Shown here: piece by piece, positions 1-13,300 of the stretch
Layout of the letters: every line of letters begins with the position of its first letter
Numbering within the stretch: position 1 is the first letter of the stretch
Assembly: GCA_029721515.1 (NCBI GenBank)
Contig: CM056554.1
Coordinates: 24,491,488-24,555,487 of the forward strand
Length of the DNA stretch: 64,000 bases
Origin: Synanceia verrucosa
Lineage: Eukaryota > Chordata > Actinopteri > Perciformes > Synanceiidae
Direction of reading: 5' to 3'
Position numbers and translations under genes: made by a program
The notes under the pieces: model-generated
The model's database searches: none
The model's input: only the letters and a program-made list of their open reading frames with translations
Told to the model about the DNA's origin: nothing

Positions 1-610
1 CTTATCAGGTGAATTATTCCACCATAGAGAAGGAAGCGCTAGCTCTGATTTGGTCGTTAAAACATTTTGAGGTGTATGTAGGGTCCGGTGTTGTTCCGGT
101 GATCGTTTACACCGATCATAACCCTTTGACTTTTCTGTCTTCCTTAAAATGTCCAAACCCTCGTCTATTAGGTGGTCACTGATGCTGCAGTCATATTGGC
201 TTGATATAAGATATATAAAAGGCTCAGATAATGTAGTGGCAGATGCATTGTCTCGAGCTCCCCAGTTGGAAAGTATTGAGTGGTTATCTGTTATTTTACC
301 TCTTTATTCTTGTTCCTTCTTTGTCCTCTTCAAATGCTTCCAAAGGGTACCCAGTTGCTGAGGGCTGAGTTATGGTGTCAAGTGGTGATGTTGGTGGGTA
401 ACAGACAATCATCAGGTCGGTAGGCAGCTGTTCCATCTAGGTTGCATATTTCTTCCTCAAGATAATGTTGAAAAACATTTTCTTGTATATTTCTCCAGGA
501 TATTGTATTGTACGTATTGTTTTGTTGTTACTGCACTTTTGTAAATATTAGGCCTACCTGCTTAAAATGTTATTTGTTCACCCGACTAGCTTGGGATATT
601 GGTTTCCGTG
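1..610 (+). mobile_element. Gmr1-like Ty3/gypsy element, copy 1, 3' end only
   Basis: This is the 3' end of a retrotransposon cut by the window start. It aligns almost base for base with 32300-32910 of copy 2, with an offset of 32299-32300. It holds the end of RNase H (to 361), then about 250 bp of AT-rich non-coding sequence (362-610) with no obvious polypurine tract or LTR start. Satellite begins at 611 at the same base of the monomer as after copy 2. Confidence 0.9.
3..361 (+). pseudogene. RNase H C-terminal fragment of Gmr1-like pol
   Basis: The fragment encodes the distal part of a retroviral-type RNase H, which degrades the RNA strand of the RNA:DNA hybrid during reverse transcription. 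In frame from position 3 one can read the TIEKEALAL segment with a catalytic Glu, the YTDHNPLTF segment with Asp, and the final NVVADALSR segment with Asp. Compared with copy 2, one base is missing next to 166-167, which shifts the frame before the last motif. The shifted part reopens in a second frame and ends at the same stop as copy 2. The upstream RT lies outside the window. The single-base loss may be real decay or an assembly error. Confidence 0.85.
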
Positions 611-930
611 AAAAAGACACAGAAAACAGATACATTGTGAATCTACACAACATAACCAAAACTCATTATATCGTGTAGAAACATCATGTTTCGACTCAGT
701 TCTAACAAGAATAAGATATTTTGTAGAAAAAGTGCTTCAAATTGAAGAAGACAGGTAAATCAGCTTTCCCATGCTTAAATCATCCTGAAACTGCCCCAAA
801 CGCCTTTTCTCGAATTGAAAAGCCCAACAAGACACAGAAATCCGATACACTGTGAATCTACAGAACATAGCCGAAACTCATTATATCGTTTTCAAACATC
901 ATGTTTCGACGAAATTCTAACAAGAATAAG
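611..930 (-). repeat. 217-bp satellite, (-) orientation, about 1.5 monomers
   Basis: Satellite following copy 1, read here as the reverse complement of the long (+) array. The first monomer starts at AAAAAGACACAG, the same phase seen after copy 2 at 32911. It carries the rare variants AATTGAAAAGCCCAACAAG and AGAAATCCGATAC, which also occur at 33332-33366 beside copy 2. The two flanks are therefore paralogous. Confidence 0.92.
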
Positions 931-941
931 GAAAACTCATT
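931..941. other. Satellite orientation switch J1, first instance
   Basis: The (-) satellite ends at ...AACAAGAATAAG. An 11-bp scrap, GAAAACTCATT (itself resembling the monomer's AACTCATT region), intervenes, and (+) satellite starts at GGATGATTTACGCATGGG. The same junction is found at 33777-33787. Confidence 0.85.
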
Positions 942-3771
942 GGATGATTTACGCATGGGAAAGCTGATTTACCTGTTTCCTTCAATTTAAAGAAAATTTT
1001 CCACAAAATATTGCTTGTTCTTGTTAGAATTGAGTCGAAACATCATGTTTCAACACGATATAATGAGTTTTGGTTATGTTCTGTAGAGTGACAATGTATC
1101 TGCTGTGTCTTTTTGGGCTCTTCAAGGCGAGAAAAGGCGTTTGGGGCTTTTTCAGGATGATTTAAGCATGGGAAAGCTGATGTACCTGTATTGTCCATTC
1201 AGAAGCATTTTTTCCACAAAACATTGCTTATTCTTGTTAGAATTGAGTCGAAACATGACGTTTCAACACGATATAATGAGTTTTGGTTATGTTCTGTAGA
1301 TTCACAATGTATCTGTTTTCTGTGTCTTTTTGGGCTTTTCAAGGCGAGAAAAGGCGTTTGGGGCTTTTTCAGGATGATTTAAGCATGGGAAAGCTGATGT
1401 ACCTGTATTGTCCATTCAGAAGCATTTTTTCCACAAAACATTGCTTATTCTTGTTAGAATTGAGTCGAAACATGACGTTTCAACACGATATAATGAGTTT
1501 TGGTTATGTTCTGTAGATTCACAATGTATCTGTTTTCTGTGTCTTTTTGGGCTTTTCAAGGCGAGAAAAGGCGTTTGGGGCTTTTTCAGGATGATTTAAG
1601 CATGGGAAAGCTGATTTACCTCTAGTCTTCATTCAGAAGCATTTTTTCCACAAAATATTGCTGATTCTTGTTAGAATTGAGTCGAAACATGAAGTTTCAA
1701 CACGATATAATGAGTTTTGGTTATGTTCTGTAGATACACAATGTATCTGTTTTCTGTGTCTTGTTGGGCTTTTCAAGGCGAGAAAAGGCGTTTGGGGCAG
1801 TTTCAGCATGATGTACGCATGGGAAAGCTGATTTATCTTTTTTCTTCAATTTGACGCAATTTTTCCACAAAATATTGCCTATTCTTGTTAGAATTGAGTC
1901 GAAACATCATGTTTCAACAGGATATAATGAGTTTTGGTTATGTTCTGTAGATTCACAATGTATCTGTTTTCTGTGTCTTTTTGGGCTTTTCAGAGCGAGA
2001 AAAGGCGTGTGATGCATTATCAGGATGATTTACGCATGGGAAAGCTGATTTACCTCTAGTCTTCATTCAGAAGCATTTTTTCCACAAAATATTGCTGGTT
2101 CTTGTTAGAATTGAGTAGAAAATTCATGTTTCAACACGATTTAATGAGTTTTGGTTATGTTCTGTAGAGTGACAATGTATCTGTTTTCTGTGTCTTTTTG
2201 GGCTTTTCAGAGCGAGAAAAGGCGTTTGGGGCAGTTTAAGCATGATTTAAGCAAGGGAAAGCTGATTTACCTCTATTGTCCATTCAGAAGCATTTTTTTC
2301 CATAAAATATTGCTGATTCTTGGTAGAAATGAGTCGAAACATGATGTTTCAACACGATATAATGAGTTTTGGTTATGATCTGTAGATTCAAAATATATCT
2401 GTTTTCTCTGTCTTTCTGGGCTTTTCAAGGCGAGAAAAGGCGTTTGAGGCATTATCAGGATGAGTTACGCATGGGAAAGCTGATTTACCTGTAGTCTTCT
2501 TTCAGAAGCATTTTTTCCACAAAATATTGCTGATTCTTGTTAGAATTGAGTCGAAACATGATGTTTCAACAGGATATAATGAGTTTTGGTTATGTTCTGT
2601 AGATTCACAATGTATCTGTTTTCTCTGTTTTTTTGGGATTTTCAAGGCGAAAAAAGGCGTTTGGGGCATGTTCAGGATGATTTACGCATGGGAAAGCTGA
2701 TGTACCTCTATTGTCCATTCAGAAGCATTTTTTCTTCAAATATTACTGATTCTTATTAGAATTGAGTCGAAACATGATGTTTCAACACAATATAATGAGT
2801 TTTGGTTATGTTCTGTAGAGTGACAATGTATCTGTTTACTGTGTCTTTTTGGGCTTTTCAAGGCGAGAAAAGGCGTTTGGGGCATGTTCAGGATGATTTA
2901 CGCATTGGAAAGGTGATTTCCCTCTAGTCTTCTTTTAGAAGCATTTTTTTCCACAAAATATTGCTGATTCTTGTTAGAATTGAGTCGAAACATGATGTTT
3001 CAACACGATATAATGAGTTTTGGTTATGTTCTGTAGACTCACAATGTATCTGTTTTCTCTGTTTTTTTGGGATTTTCAAGGCGAAAAAAGGCGTTTGGGG
3101 CATGTTCAGGATGATTTACGCATGGGAAAGCTGATGTACCTCTATTGCCCATTCAGAAGCATTTTTTTCTTCGAAATATTGCTTGTTCTTGTTAGAATTG
3201 AGTAGAAAATTCATGTTTCAACACAATATAATGAGTTTTAGTTATGCCCTGTAGATTCACAATGTGTCTGTTTTCAGTGTCTTTTTGGGCTTTTCAAGGC
3301 GAGAAAAGGCGTTTGGGGCAGTTTCAGCATGATTTACGCATGGGAAAGCTTATTTACCTCTAGTCTTCATTCAGAAGCATTTTTTCCACAAAATATTGCT
3401 TGTTCTTGTTAGATTGAGTCGAAACACGATGTTTCAACACGATATAATGAGTTTGGTTATGTTCTGTAGATTCACAATGTATCTGTTTTCTGTGTCTTTT
3501 TGGGCTTTTCAGTGCGAGAAAAGGCATTTGGGGCAGTTTCAGGATGATTTACGCCTGGGAAAGCTGATTTACCTGTTTTCTTCAATTTGAAGCAATTCTT
3601 CCACAAAATATTGCTTGTTCTTGTTAGAAGTGAGGAGAAACATCATGTTTCAACACAATATAATAAGTCTTAGTTATGTTCTGTAGATTCACAATTTGTC
3701 TGTTTTCTGTGTCTTTTGGGGCTTTTCAAGGCGAGAAAAGGCGTTTGGGGCAGGTTCAGCATGATTTACGC
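942..3771 (+). repeat. 217-bp satellite, (+) orientation, about 13 monomers
   Basis: Tandem monomers of about 217 bp. Conserved blocks in (+) orientation are GAGTTTTGGTTATGTTCTGT and GGCGAGAAAAGGCGTTTGGG. The middle block comes as interchangeable variants: CTCTAGTCTTCATTCAGAAG, CTGTTTTCTTCAATTTGAAG or CTCTATTGTCCATTCAGAAG. Two adjacent units near 1180-1610 are almost identical, with a spacing of 217. Confidence 0.95.
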
Positions 3772-3789
3772 GACGCATGTTTCGCATTC
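3772..3789. other. Satellite orientation switch J2, first instance
   Basis: (+) satellite ends at GCATGATTTACGC. An 18-bp spacer GACGCATGTTTCGCATTC follows, then (-) satellite starts at ACATTGTGAATCTACAG. The same spacer and the same neighbouring variant (GCAGGTTCAG instead of the usual GCAGTTTCAG) recur at 26751-26768. Confidence 0.85.
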
Positions 3790-4443
3790 ACATTGTGAAT
3801 CTACAGAACATAACCAAAATTCATTATATCGTGTCGAAACATGATGTTTCTCCTCAATTCTAACAAGAACAAGCAATATTTTGTGGAAGAATTGCTTCAA
3901 ATTGAAGAACACAGGTAAATCAGCTTTCCCATGCGTAAATCATGTTGAAACTGCCCCAAATGCCTTTTCTCGCACTGAAAAGCCCAAAAAGACACATTAA
4001 ACAGATACATTGTGAATCTACAGAACATAACCAAAACTCATTATATCGTGTTGAAACATGAATTTTCTACTCAATTCTACCGAGAATAAGCAATATTTTG
4101 TGGAAGAACTGCTTCAAATTGAAGAACACAGGTATTTCAGCTTTTCCATGCTTAAATCATCCTGAAACTGCCGCAAACGGCTTTTCTCGCCCTGAAAAGC
4201 CCAAAAAGACACAGAAAACAGACATATTGTGAATCTACAGAACATAACCAAAACTCATTATATCGTGTTGAAACATCATGTTTCGACTTAATTCTAACAA
4301 GATCAAGCAATATTTTGTAGAAAAAATGCTTCTGAATGGACAATAAAGGTAAATCAGCTTTCCCATGCGTAAGTCATGCTGAAACTGCCCCAAACGCCTT
4401 TTCTCGCCCTGAAAAGCCCAAAAAGACACAGAAAACAGATACA

Positions 4444-5094
4444 TTGTCACTCTACAGAACATAACCAGAACTCATTATAACGTGTTGAAACATGATGTTT
4501 GCCCTCAATTCTAACAAGAACAAACAATATTTTGTGGAAGAATTGCTTCAAATTGAAGAACACAGGTTTTTCAGCTTTCCCATGCGTAAATCATGCTGAA
4601 ACTGCCCCAAACGCCTTTTCTCGCCCTGAAAAGCCCAAAAAGACACAGAAAACAGATACATTGTCACTCTACAGAACATAACCAGAACTCATTATAACGT
4701 GTTGAAACATGATGTTTGCCCTCAATTCTAACAAGAACAAACAATATTTTGTGGAAGAATTGCTTCAAATTGAAGAACACAGGTTTTTCAGCTTTCCCAT
4801 GCGTAAATCATGCTGAAACTGCCCCAAACGCCTTTTCTCGCCCTGAAAAGCCCAAAAAGACACAGAAAACAGATACATTGTCACTCTACAGAACATAACC
4901 AGAACTCATTATAACGTGTTGAAACATGATGTTTGCCCTCAATTCTAACAAGAACAAACAATATTTTGTGGAAGAATTGCTTCAAATTGAAGAACACAGG
5001 TTTTTCAGCTTTCCCATGCGTAAATCATGCTGAAACTGCCCCAAACGCCTTTTCTCGCCCTGAAAAGCCCAAAAAGACACAGAAAACAGATACA
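4444..5094 (-). repeat. Three near-identical consecutive satellite monomers
   Basis: Units 4444-4660, 4661-4877 and 4878-5094 appear identical by eye, while their neighbours differ at many sites. All three carry the uncommon TGTCACTCTACAG, CCAGAACTC and ATAACGTG variants. This indicates very recent single-monomer amplification. Confidence 0.85.
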
Positions 5095-8000
5095 TTGTGA
5101 ATCTACAGAACATAACCAAAACTCATTATATCGTGTTGAAACATGAATTTTCTACTCAATTCTAACATGAATAAGCAATATTTCGAAGAAAAAAATGCTT
5201 CTGAATGGACAATAGAGGTAAATCAGCTTTCCCATGCGTCAATCAGGCTGAAACTGCCCCAAACGCCTTTTCTCGCCCTGAAAAGCCCAAAAAGACACAG
5301 AAAACAGATACATTGTGAATCTACAGAACATAACCAAAACTCATTATAACGTGTTTAAACATGATGTTTCCCCTCAATTCTAACAAGAACAAGCAATATT
5401 TTGTGGAAGAACTGCTTCAAATTGAAGAACACAGGTATTTCTGCTTTTCCATGCTTAAATCATCCTGAAACTTCCCCAAACGCCTTTTCTCGCCCTGAAA
5501 AGCCCAAAAAGATACAGAAAACAGACACATTGTGAATCTACAGAACATAACCAAAACTCATTATATCGTGTTGAAACATCATGTTTCGCCTCAATTCTAC
5601 CAAGAATAGGCAATATTTTGTGGAAAAAAATGCTTCTGAATGAAGACTAGAGGTAAATCAGCTTTCCCATGCGTAAATCATGCTGAAACTGCCCCAAACG
5701 CCTTTTCTCGCCTTGAAAAGCCCAAAAAGATACAGAAAACAGACACATTGTGAATCTACAGAACATAACCAAAACTCATTATATCGTGTTGAAACATGAA
5801 TTTTCTACTCAATTCTAACAAGAATCAGCAATATTTTGTGGAAAAATTGCTTCAAATTGAAGAAAACAGGTAAATCAGCTTTCCCAAGCGTAAATCATCC
5901 TGAAACTGCCCCAAACGCCTTTTCTCGCCCTGAAAAGCCCAAAAAGACACAGAAAACAGATACATTGTGAATCTACAGAACATAACCAAAACTCATTATA
6001 TCATGTTGAAACATCATGTTTCGACTTAATTCTAACAAGATCAAGCAATATTTCGAAGAAAAAAATGCTTCTGAATGGACAATAGAGGTAAATCAGCTTT
6101 CACATGCGTAAATCATGCTGAAACTGCCCCAAACGCCTTATCTCGAACTGAAAAGACAAAAAAGAAAAATAAAACAGAAACATTCTGAAAATACAGAACA
6201 TAACCAAAACTCATTATATCATGTTGAAACATCATGTTTTGACTCAATTCTAACAAGAACAAGCAATATTTTGTGGAAGAAAAAAAATTCTTCTGAAATT
6301 GAAGACATTAAAGGTAAATCAGCTTCCCCATGCTTAAATCATCCTGAAACTGCCCCAAACGCCTTTTCTCGCCTTGAAAAGCCCAAAAAGACACAGAAAA
6401 CAGATACATTGTGAATCTACAGAACATAACCAAAACTCATTATATCGTGTTGAAACATCATGTTTTGACTCAATTCTAACAAGAATAAGCAATATTTTGA
6501 AGAAAAACTGCTTCTGAATGAAGACTAGAGGTAAATCAACTTTCCCAAGCGTAAATCATCATGATAATGCATCAAACGCCTTTTCTCGCTCTGAAAAGCC
6601 CAAAAAGACACAGAAAACAGATACATTGTGAATCTACAGAAAACATATACATTGTCACTCTACAGAACATAACCAAAACTCATTATATTGTGTCGAAACA
6701 TGATGTTTCTCCTCAATTCTAAAAAGAACAAGCAATATTTTGTGGAAAAATTGCTTCAAATTGAAGAACACAGGTAAATCAGCTTTCCCATACTTAAATC
6801 ATCCTGAAACTGCCCCAAATGCCTTTTCTCGCCTTGAAAAGCCCAAAAGACACAGAAAACAGATACATTGTGAATCTACAGAACATAACCAAAACTCATT
6901 ATATCATGTTGAAACATCATGTTTCGACTCAATTCTAACAAGAATCAAGCAATATTTTGAAGAAAAAATGCTTCTGAATGGACAATAGAGGTAAATCAGC
7001 TTTCCCATGCGTAAATCAGGCTGAAACTGCCCCAAACGCCTTTTCTCGCCCTGAAAAGCCCAAAAGACATAGAAAACAGATACATTATGAATCTACAGAA
7101 CATAACCAAAACTCATTATATCGTGTTGAAACATGATGTTTCTCCTCAATTCTAACAAGAACAAGCAATATTTTGTGGAAGAACTGCTTCAAATTGAAGA
7201 ACACAGGTAAATCAGCTTTCCCATGCGTAAATCATGCTGAAACTGCCCCAAACGCCTTTTCTCGCCTTGAAAAGCCCAAAAAGACACAGAAAACATATAC
7301 AATGTCACTCTACAGAACATAACCAAAACTCATTATATCGTGTTGAAACATGAATGTTTCTCCTCAAGTCTAACAAGAACAAGCAATATTTTGTGGAAAA
7401 ATTGCTTCAAATAGAATAATAGAGGTAAATCAGCTTTCCCATGCTTAAATCATGCTGAAACTGACCCAAACGCCTTTTCTCGCCTTGAAAAGCCCAAAAA
7501 TAAAAAGAAAACAGATACATTGTGTATCTACAGAACATAACCAAAAATCATTATATCGTGTTGAGACATCATGTTTTGACTCAATTCCACCAAGAATCAG
7601 GCAATATTTTGTGGAAGAACTGCTTCAAATTGAAGAACACAGGTAAATCAGCTTTCCCATGCTTAAATCATCCTGAAACTGCCCCAAACGCCTTTTCTCG
7701 CCTTGAAAAGCACAAAAAGACACAGAAAACATATACATTGTGAATCTACAGAACATAACCAAAAGTCATTATATCGTGTTGAAACATGAATTTTCTACTC
7801 AATTCTAACAAGAATCAAGCAATATTTTGTGGAAAAATGCTTCTGATTGGACAATAGAGGTAAATCAGCTTTCCCATGCGTAAATCATGCTGAAACTGCC
7901 CCAAACGCCTTTTCTCGCCTTGAAAAGCCCAAAAGACACAGAAAACAGACACATTGTGAATCTACATAACATAACCAAAACTCATTATATCCTGTTGAAA

Positions 8001-10217
8001 CATGAATTTTCTACTCAATTCTAACAAGAATCAGCAATATTTCAAGAAAAAAATGCTTCTGAATGGACAATAGAGGTAAATCAGCTTTCCCATGCGTAAA
8101 ACATGCTGAAACTGCCCCAAACGCCTTTTCTCGACTAGAAAAGCCCACAAAGACACAAAAAACAGATACATTGTGAATCTACAGAACAAAAAAAAAACTC
8201 ATTATATCGTGTTGAAACATGATGTTTCGACTCAATTCTAACAAGAACAAGCAATATTTTGTGGAAGAACTGCTTCAAATTGAAGAACACAGGTATTTCA
8301 GCTTTCCCATGCTTAAATCATCCTGAAACTGCCCCAAACGCCTTTTCTCGCCTTGAAAAGCCCAAAAAGACACAGAAAACAGATACATTGTGAATCTACA
8401 GAACATAACCAAAACTCATTATATCGTGTTGAAACATCATGTTTCGACTCACTTCCAACAAGAATCAGCAATATTTTGTGGAAAAAAATGCTTCTGAATG
8501 AATACTAGAGGTAAAGCAGCTTTCCCATGCGTAAATCATGCTGAAACTGCCCCAAACGCCTTTTCTCGCACTGAAAAGCCCAAAAAGACACAGAAAACAG
8601 ATACATTGTGAATCTACAGAACATAACCAAAACTCATTATATCGTGTTGAAACATGATGTTTCCCTCAATTCTAACAAGAACAAGCAATATTTTGTGGAA
8701 GAACTGCTTCATATTGAAGAACAGTGGTATTTCAGCTTTCCCATGCGTAAATCATGCTGAAAATGCCCCAAACGCCTTTTCTCGCCTTGAAAAGCCCAAA
8801 AAGACACAGAAAACAGATACATTGTGAATCTACAGAACATAACCAAAACTCATTACATTGTGAATCTACAGAACATAACCAAAACTCATTATATCGTGTT
8901 GAAACATCATGTTCCGACTCAATTCTAACAAGAATCAGCAATATTTTGTGGAAAAATTGCTTCAAAATGAAGACTAGAGGTAAATCAGCTTTCCCATGCG
9001 TAAATCATCCTGAAACTGCCCCAAACGCCTTTTCTCGCTTGAAAAGCCCAAAAAGACACAGAAAACAGACACATTGTGAATCTACAGAACATAACCAAAA
9101 CTCATTATATCGTGTTGAAACATGATGTTTCTCCTCAATTCTAACAAGAACAAGCAATATTTTGTGGAAAAACTGCTTCAAATTGAATGGAACACAACGG
9201 TTTTTCAGCTTTCCCATGCGTAAATCATGCTGAAACTGCCCCAAACGCCTTTTCTCGCCCTGAAAAGCCCAAAAGACACAGAAAACAGACACATTGTGAA
9301 TCTACAGAACATAACCAAAACTCATTATATCGTGTTGAAACATGATGTTTCGACTCAATTCTACCAAGAATAAGCAATATTTCGAAGAAAAAATGCTTCT
9401 GAATGTACAACACAGGTAAATCAGCTTTCCCATGCGTAAATCATGCTGAAACTGCCCCAAACGCCTTTTCTCGCCCTGAAAAGCCCAAAAGACACAGAAA
9501 ACAGACACATTGTGAATCTACAGAACATAACCAAAACTCATTATATCGTGTTGAAACATCATGTTTTGACTCAATTCTAACAAGAACAAGCAATATTTGA
9601 AGAAAAAATGCTTCTGAATGGACAAGAGAGGTAAATCAGCTTTCCCATGTGTAAATCATGCTGAAACTGCCCCAAACGCCTTTTCTCGCCCTGAAAAGCC
9701 CAAAAAGACATAGAAAACAGATACATTGTGAATCTACAGAACATAACCAAAACTCATTATATCGTGTTGAAACATCATGTTTTGACTCAATTCTAACAAG
9801 AAAAAGCAATATTTTGTGGAAGAATTGCTTCGAAATTGAAGAATACAGGTTTTTCAGCTTTCCCATGCTTAAATCATCCTGAAACTGCCCCAAACGCCTT
9901 TTTCTCGCCCTGAAAAGCCCAAAAGACACAGAAAACAGACACATTGTGTATATACAGAACATAACCAAATCTCATTTTATCGTGTTGAAACATCATGTTT
10001 TGACTCAATTCTAACAAGAATAAGCAATATTTTGTGGAAAAAATGCTTCTGAATGAAGACTAGAGGTAAATAAGCTTTCCCATGCGTAAATCATCCTGAA
10101 ACTGCCCCAAACGCCTTTTCTCGCCCTGAAAAGCCCAAAAAGACACAGAAAACAGATACATTGTGAATCTACAGAACATAACCAAACCTCATTATATCCT
10201 GTTGAAACATGAATTTT

Positions 10218-10322
10218 CTAATTTGAAACTCAACATCCTGAAACTGCCCCAAGAATTGTGAATCACAGCAATATTTTCGTGTTGAGGAAAAATTCTAGCA
10301 ATATGGAAAAAATGCTTCTGAA
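10218..10322 (-). repeat. Scrambled satellite monomer
   Basis: Instead of the normal order, short pieces of the monomer (CATCCTGAAACTGCCCCA, AATTGTGAATC, AGCAATATTTTCGTGTTGA, GGAAAAATTC, AGCAATATGG) are shuffled within about 105 bp. The monomers on either side are normal. Confidence 0.7.
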
Positions 10323-13300
10323 GAAAACAGGTAAATCAGCTTTCCCATGCGTAAATCACCCCGAAACTGCCCCAAACGCCTTTTCTCGACTTGAAAAGCC
10401 CAAAAAGACACAGAAAACAGACACATTGTGAATCTACAGAACATAACCAAAACTCATTATATCGTGTTGAAACTTGAATTTTCTACTCAATTCTAACAAG
10501 AACAAGCAATATTTCGAAGAAAAAAATGCTTCTGAATGGACATTAAAGGTAAATCAGCTTTCCCCTGCGTAAATCATGCCTGAAACTGCCCCAAACGCCT
10601 TTTCTCGCCCTGAAAAGCCCAAAAGACACAGAAAACAGACACATTGTGAATCTACAGAACATAACCAAAACTCATTATATCGTGTTGAAACATGAATTTT
10701 CGACTCAATTCTAACAAGAACAAGCAATATTTTCTGGAAGAATTGCTTCAAATTAAAGAAAACAGGTAAATCAGCTTTCCCATGCTTAAATCATCCTGAA
10801 AAAGCCCCAAACGCCTTTTCTCGCACTGAAAAACCCCAAAAGACACAGAAAACAGATACATTGTGAATCTACAGAACATAACCAAAAGTCATAATATCGT
10901 GTTGAAACATGATATTTCGACTCAATTCTAACAAGAATCAGCAATATTTTGTGGAAAAAATGCTTCAAATTGAAGAAGACTAGAGGTAAATCAGCTTTCC
11001 CATACTTAAATCATCCTGAAACTGCCCCAAACGCCTTTTCTCGCCTTGAAAAGCCCAAAAAGACACAGAAAAACAGATACATTGTGAATCTACAGAACAT
11101 AACCAAAACTCATTATATCGTGTTGAAACATCATGTTTCGACTTAATTCTAACAAGAATCAAGCAATATTTCGAAAAAAAAATGCTTCTGAATGGACAAT
11201 AGAGGTAAATCAGCTTTCCCATGCGTAAATCAGGCTGAAACTGCCCCCAAACGCCTTTTCTCGCCCTGAAAAGCCCAAAAGACATAGAAAACAGATACAT
11301 TGTGAATCTACAGAACATAACCAAAACTCATTATATCGTGTTGAAACATCATGTTTCGAATCAATTCTAACAAGATTATGATTTATTTTTTTTAATAATT
11401 GATTTTGAATGAAGTATATAGTTAAATCAGCTTTCCCATGCGTAAATCATGCTGAAACTGCCCCAAACGCCTTTTCTCGCCTTGAAAGCCCAAAAAGACA
11501 CAGAAAACAGATACATTGTGAATCTACACAACATAACCAAAACTCATTATATAGTGTTGAAACATGATCTTTCTACTCAAATCTAACAAGAAAAAGCAAT
11601 ATTTTTTAGAAAAAATGCTTCAAATTGAAGAACACAGGTTTTTCAGCTTTCCCATGCGTAAATCATGCTGAAACTGCCCCAAACGCCTTTTCTCGCACTT
11701 TGAAAAGCCCAAAAAGACACAGAAAACATATACATTGTCACTCTACAGAACATAACCAAAACTCATTATATCGTGTCGAAACATAATGTTTCTCCTCAAT
11801 TCTAACAAGAACAAGCAATATTTTTGTGGAAAAATTGCTTCGAAATTGAAGAATAGAGGTAAATCAGCTTTCCCATGCTTAAATCATCCTGAAAATGCCC
11901 CAAACGCATTTTCTCGCCTTGAAAAGCCCAAAAAGACAAAGAAAACAGACACACTGTGAATCTACATAACATAACCAAAACTCATTATATCAAGAACAAG
12001 CAATATTTCGAAGAAAAAAAGGCTTCTGAATGGACAATAGAGGTAAATCAGCTTTCCCATGCGTAAATCAGGCTGAAACTGCCCCAAACGCCTTTTCTCG
12101 CCCTGAAAAGCCCAAAAAGACACAGAAAACAGATACATTGTGAATCTACAGAACATAACCAAAACTCATTATAACGTGTTGAAACATGATGTTTGCCCTC
12201 AATTCTAACAAGAACAAGCAATATTTTGTGGAAGAACTGCTTCAAATTGAAGAACACAGGTATTATAGATTTCCCATGCTTATATCCTCCTGAAAATGCC
12301 GCAAACGCCTTTTCTCGCCTTGAAAAGCCCAAAAGACACGGAAAACAGATACATTTTAAATCTACAGAACATAACCAAAACTCATTATATCGTGTTGAAA
12401 CATCATGTTTTGACTCAATTCCAACAAGAATCAGCAATATTTTGTGGAAAAAAATGCTTCTGAATGAAGACTAGAGGTAACTAAGCTTTCCCATGCGTAA
12501 ATCATGCTGAAACTGCCCCAAACGCCTTTTTCGCCCTGAAAAGCCCTAAAAGACACAGAAAACAGATACATTGTGAATCTACAGAACATAACCAAAACTC
12601 ATTATATCGTGTAGAAACATGAATTTTCTACTCAATTCTAACAAGAACAAGCAATATTTTGAAGAAAAAATGCTTCTGAATGGACAATAGAGGTAAATCA
12701 GCTTTCCCATGCGTAAATCATGCTGAAACTGCCCCAAACGCCTTTTTCTCGCCTTGAAAAGCCCAAAAAGACACAGAAAACAGATACATTGTGAATCTAC
12801 AGAACACAGATACATTGTGAATCTACAGAACATAACCAAAACTCATTATATCGTGTTGACACATCATGTTTTGACTCAATTCTAACAAGAATCAGCAATC
12901 TTATGGGGAAGAAAGATGCTTATGAAAGAAGACTATAGGTAAATCAACTTTCCCATGCGTAAATCATCCTGAAACTGCCCCAAACGCCTTTTTCTCGCCT
13001 TGAAAAGCCCAAAAGACACAGAAAACATATACATTGTCACTCTACAGAACATAACCAAAACTCATTATATTGTGTCGAAACATGATGTTTCTCCTCAATC
13101 CTAACAAGATCAAGCAATATTTTGTGGATGAATTGCTCAAATTGAAGAACACAGGTTTTTCAGCTTTCCCATGCGTAAATCATGTTGAAACTGCCCCAAA
13201 CGCCTTTTCTGCCTTGAAAAGCCCAAAAAGACAAAGAAAACAGACACATTGTGAATCTACAGAACATAACCAAAACTCATTATATCAAGAACAAGCAATA

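Noticed and set aside
1..610. Copy 1 and copy 2 as the two LTRs of one element
   Set aside because: The shared segment contains RNase H coding sequence, so it is a second element copy rather than an LTR.
942..3771. CENP-B box in the monomer
   Set aside because: No stretch matches the TTCG....A..CGGG core; the GGCGAGAAAAGGCG block is only superficially similar.
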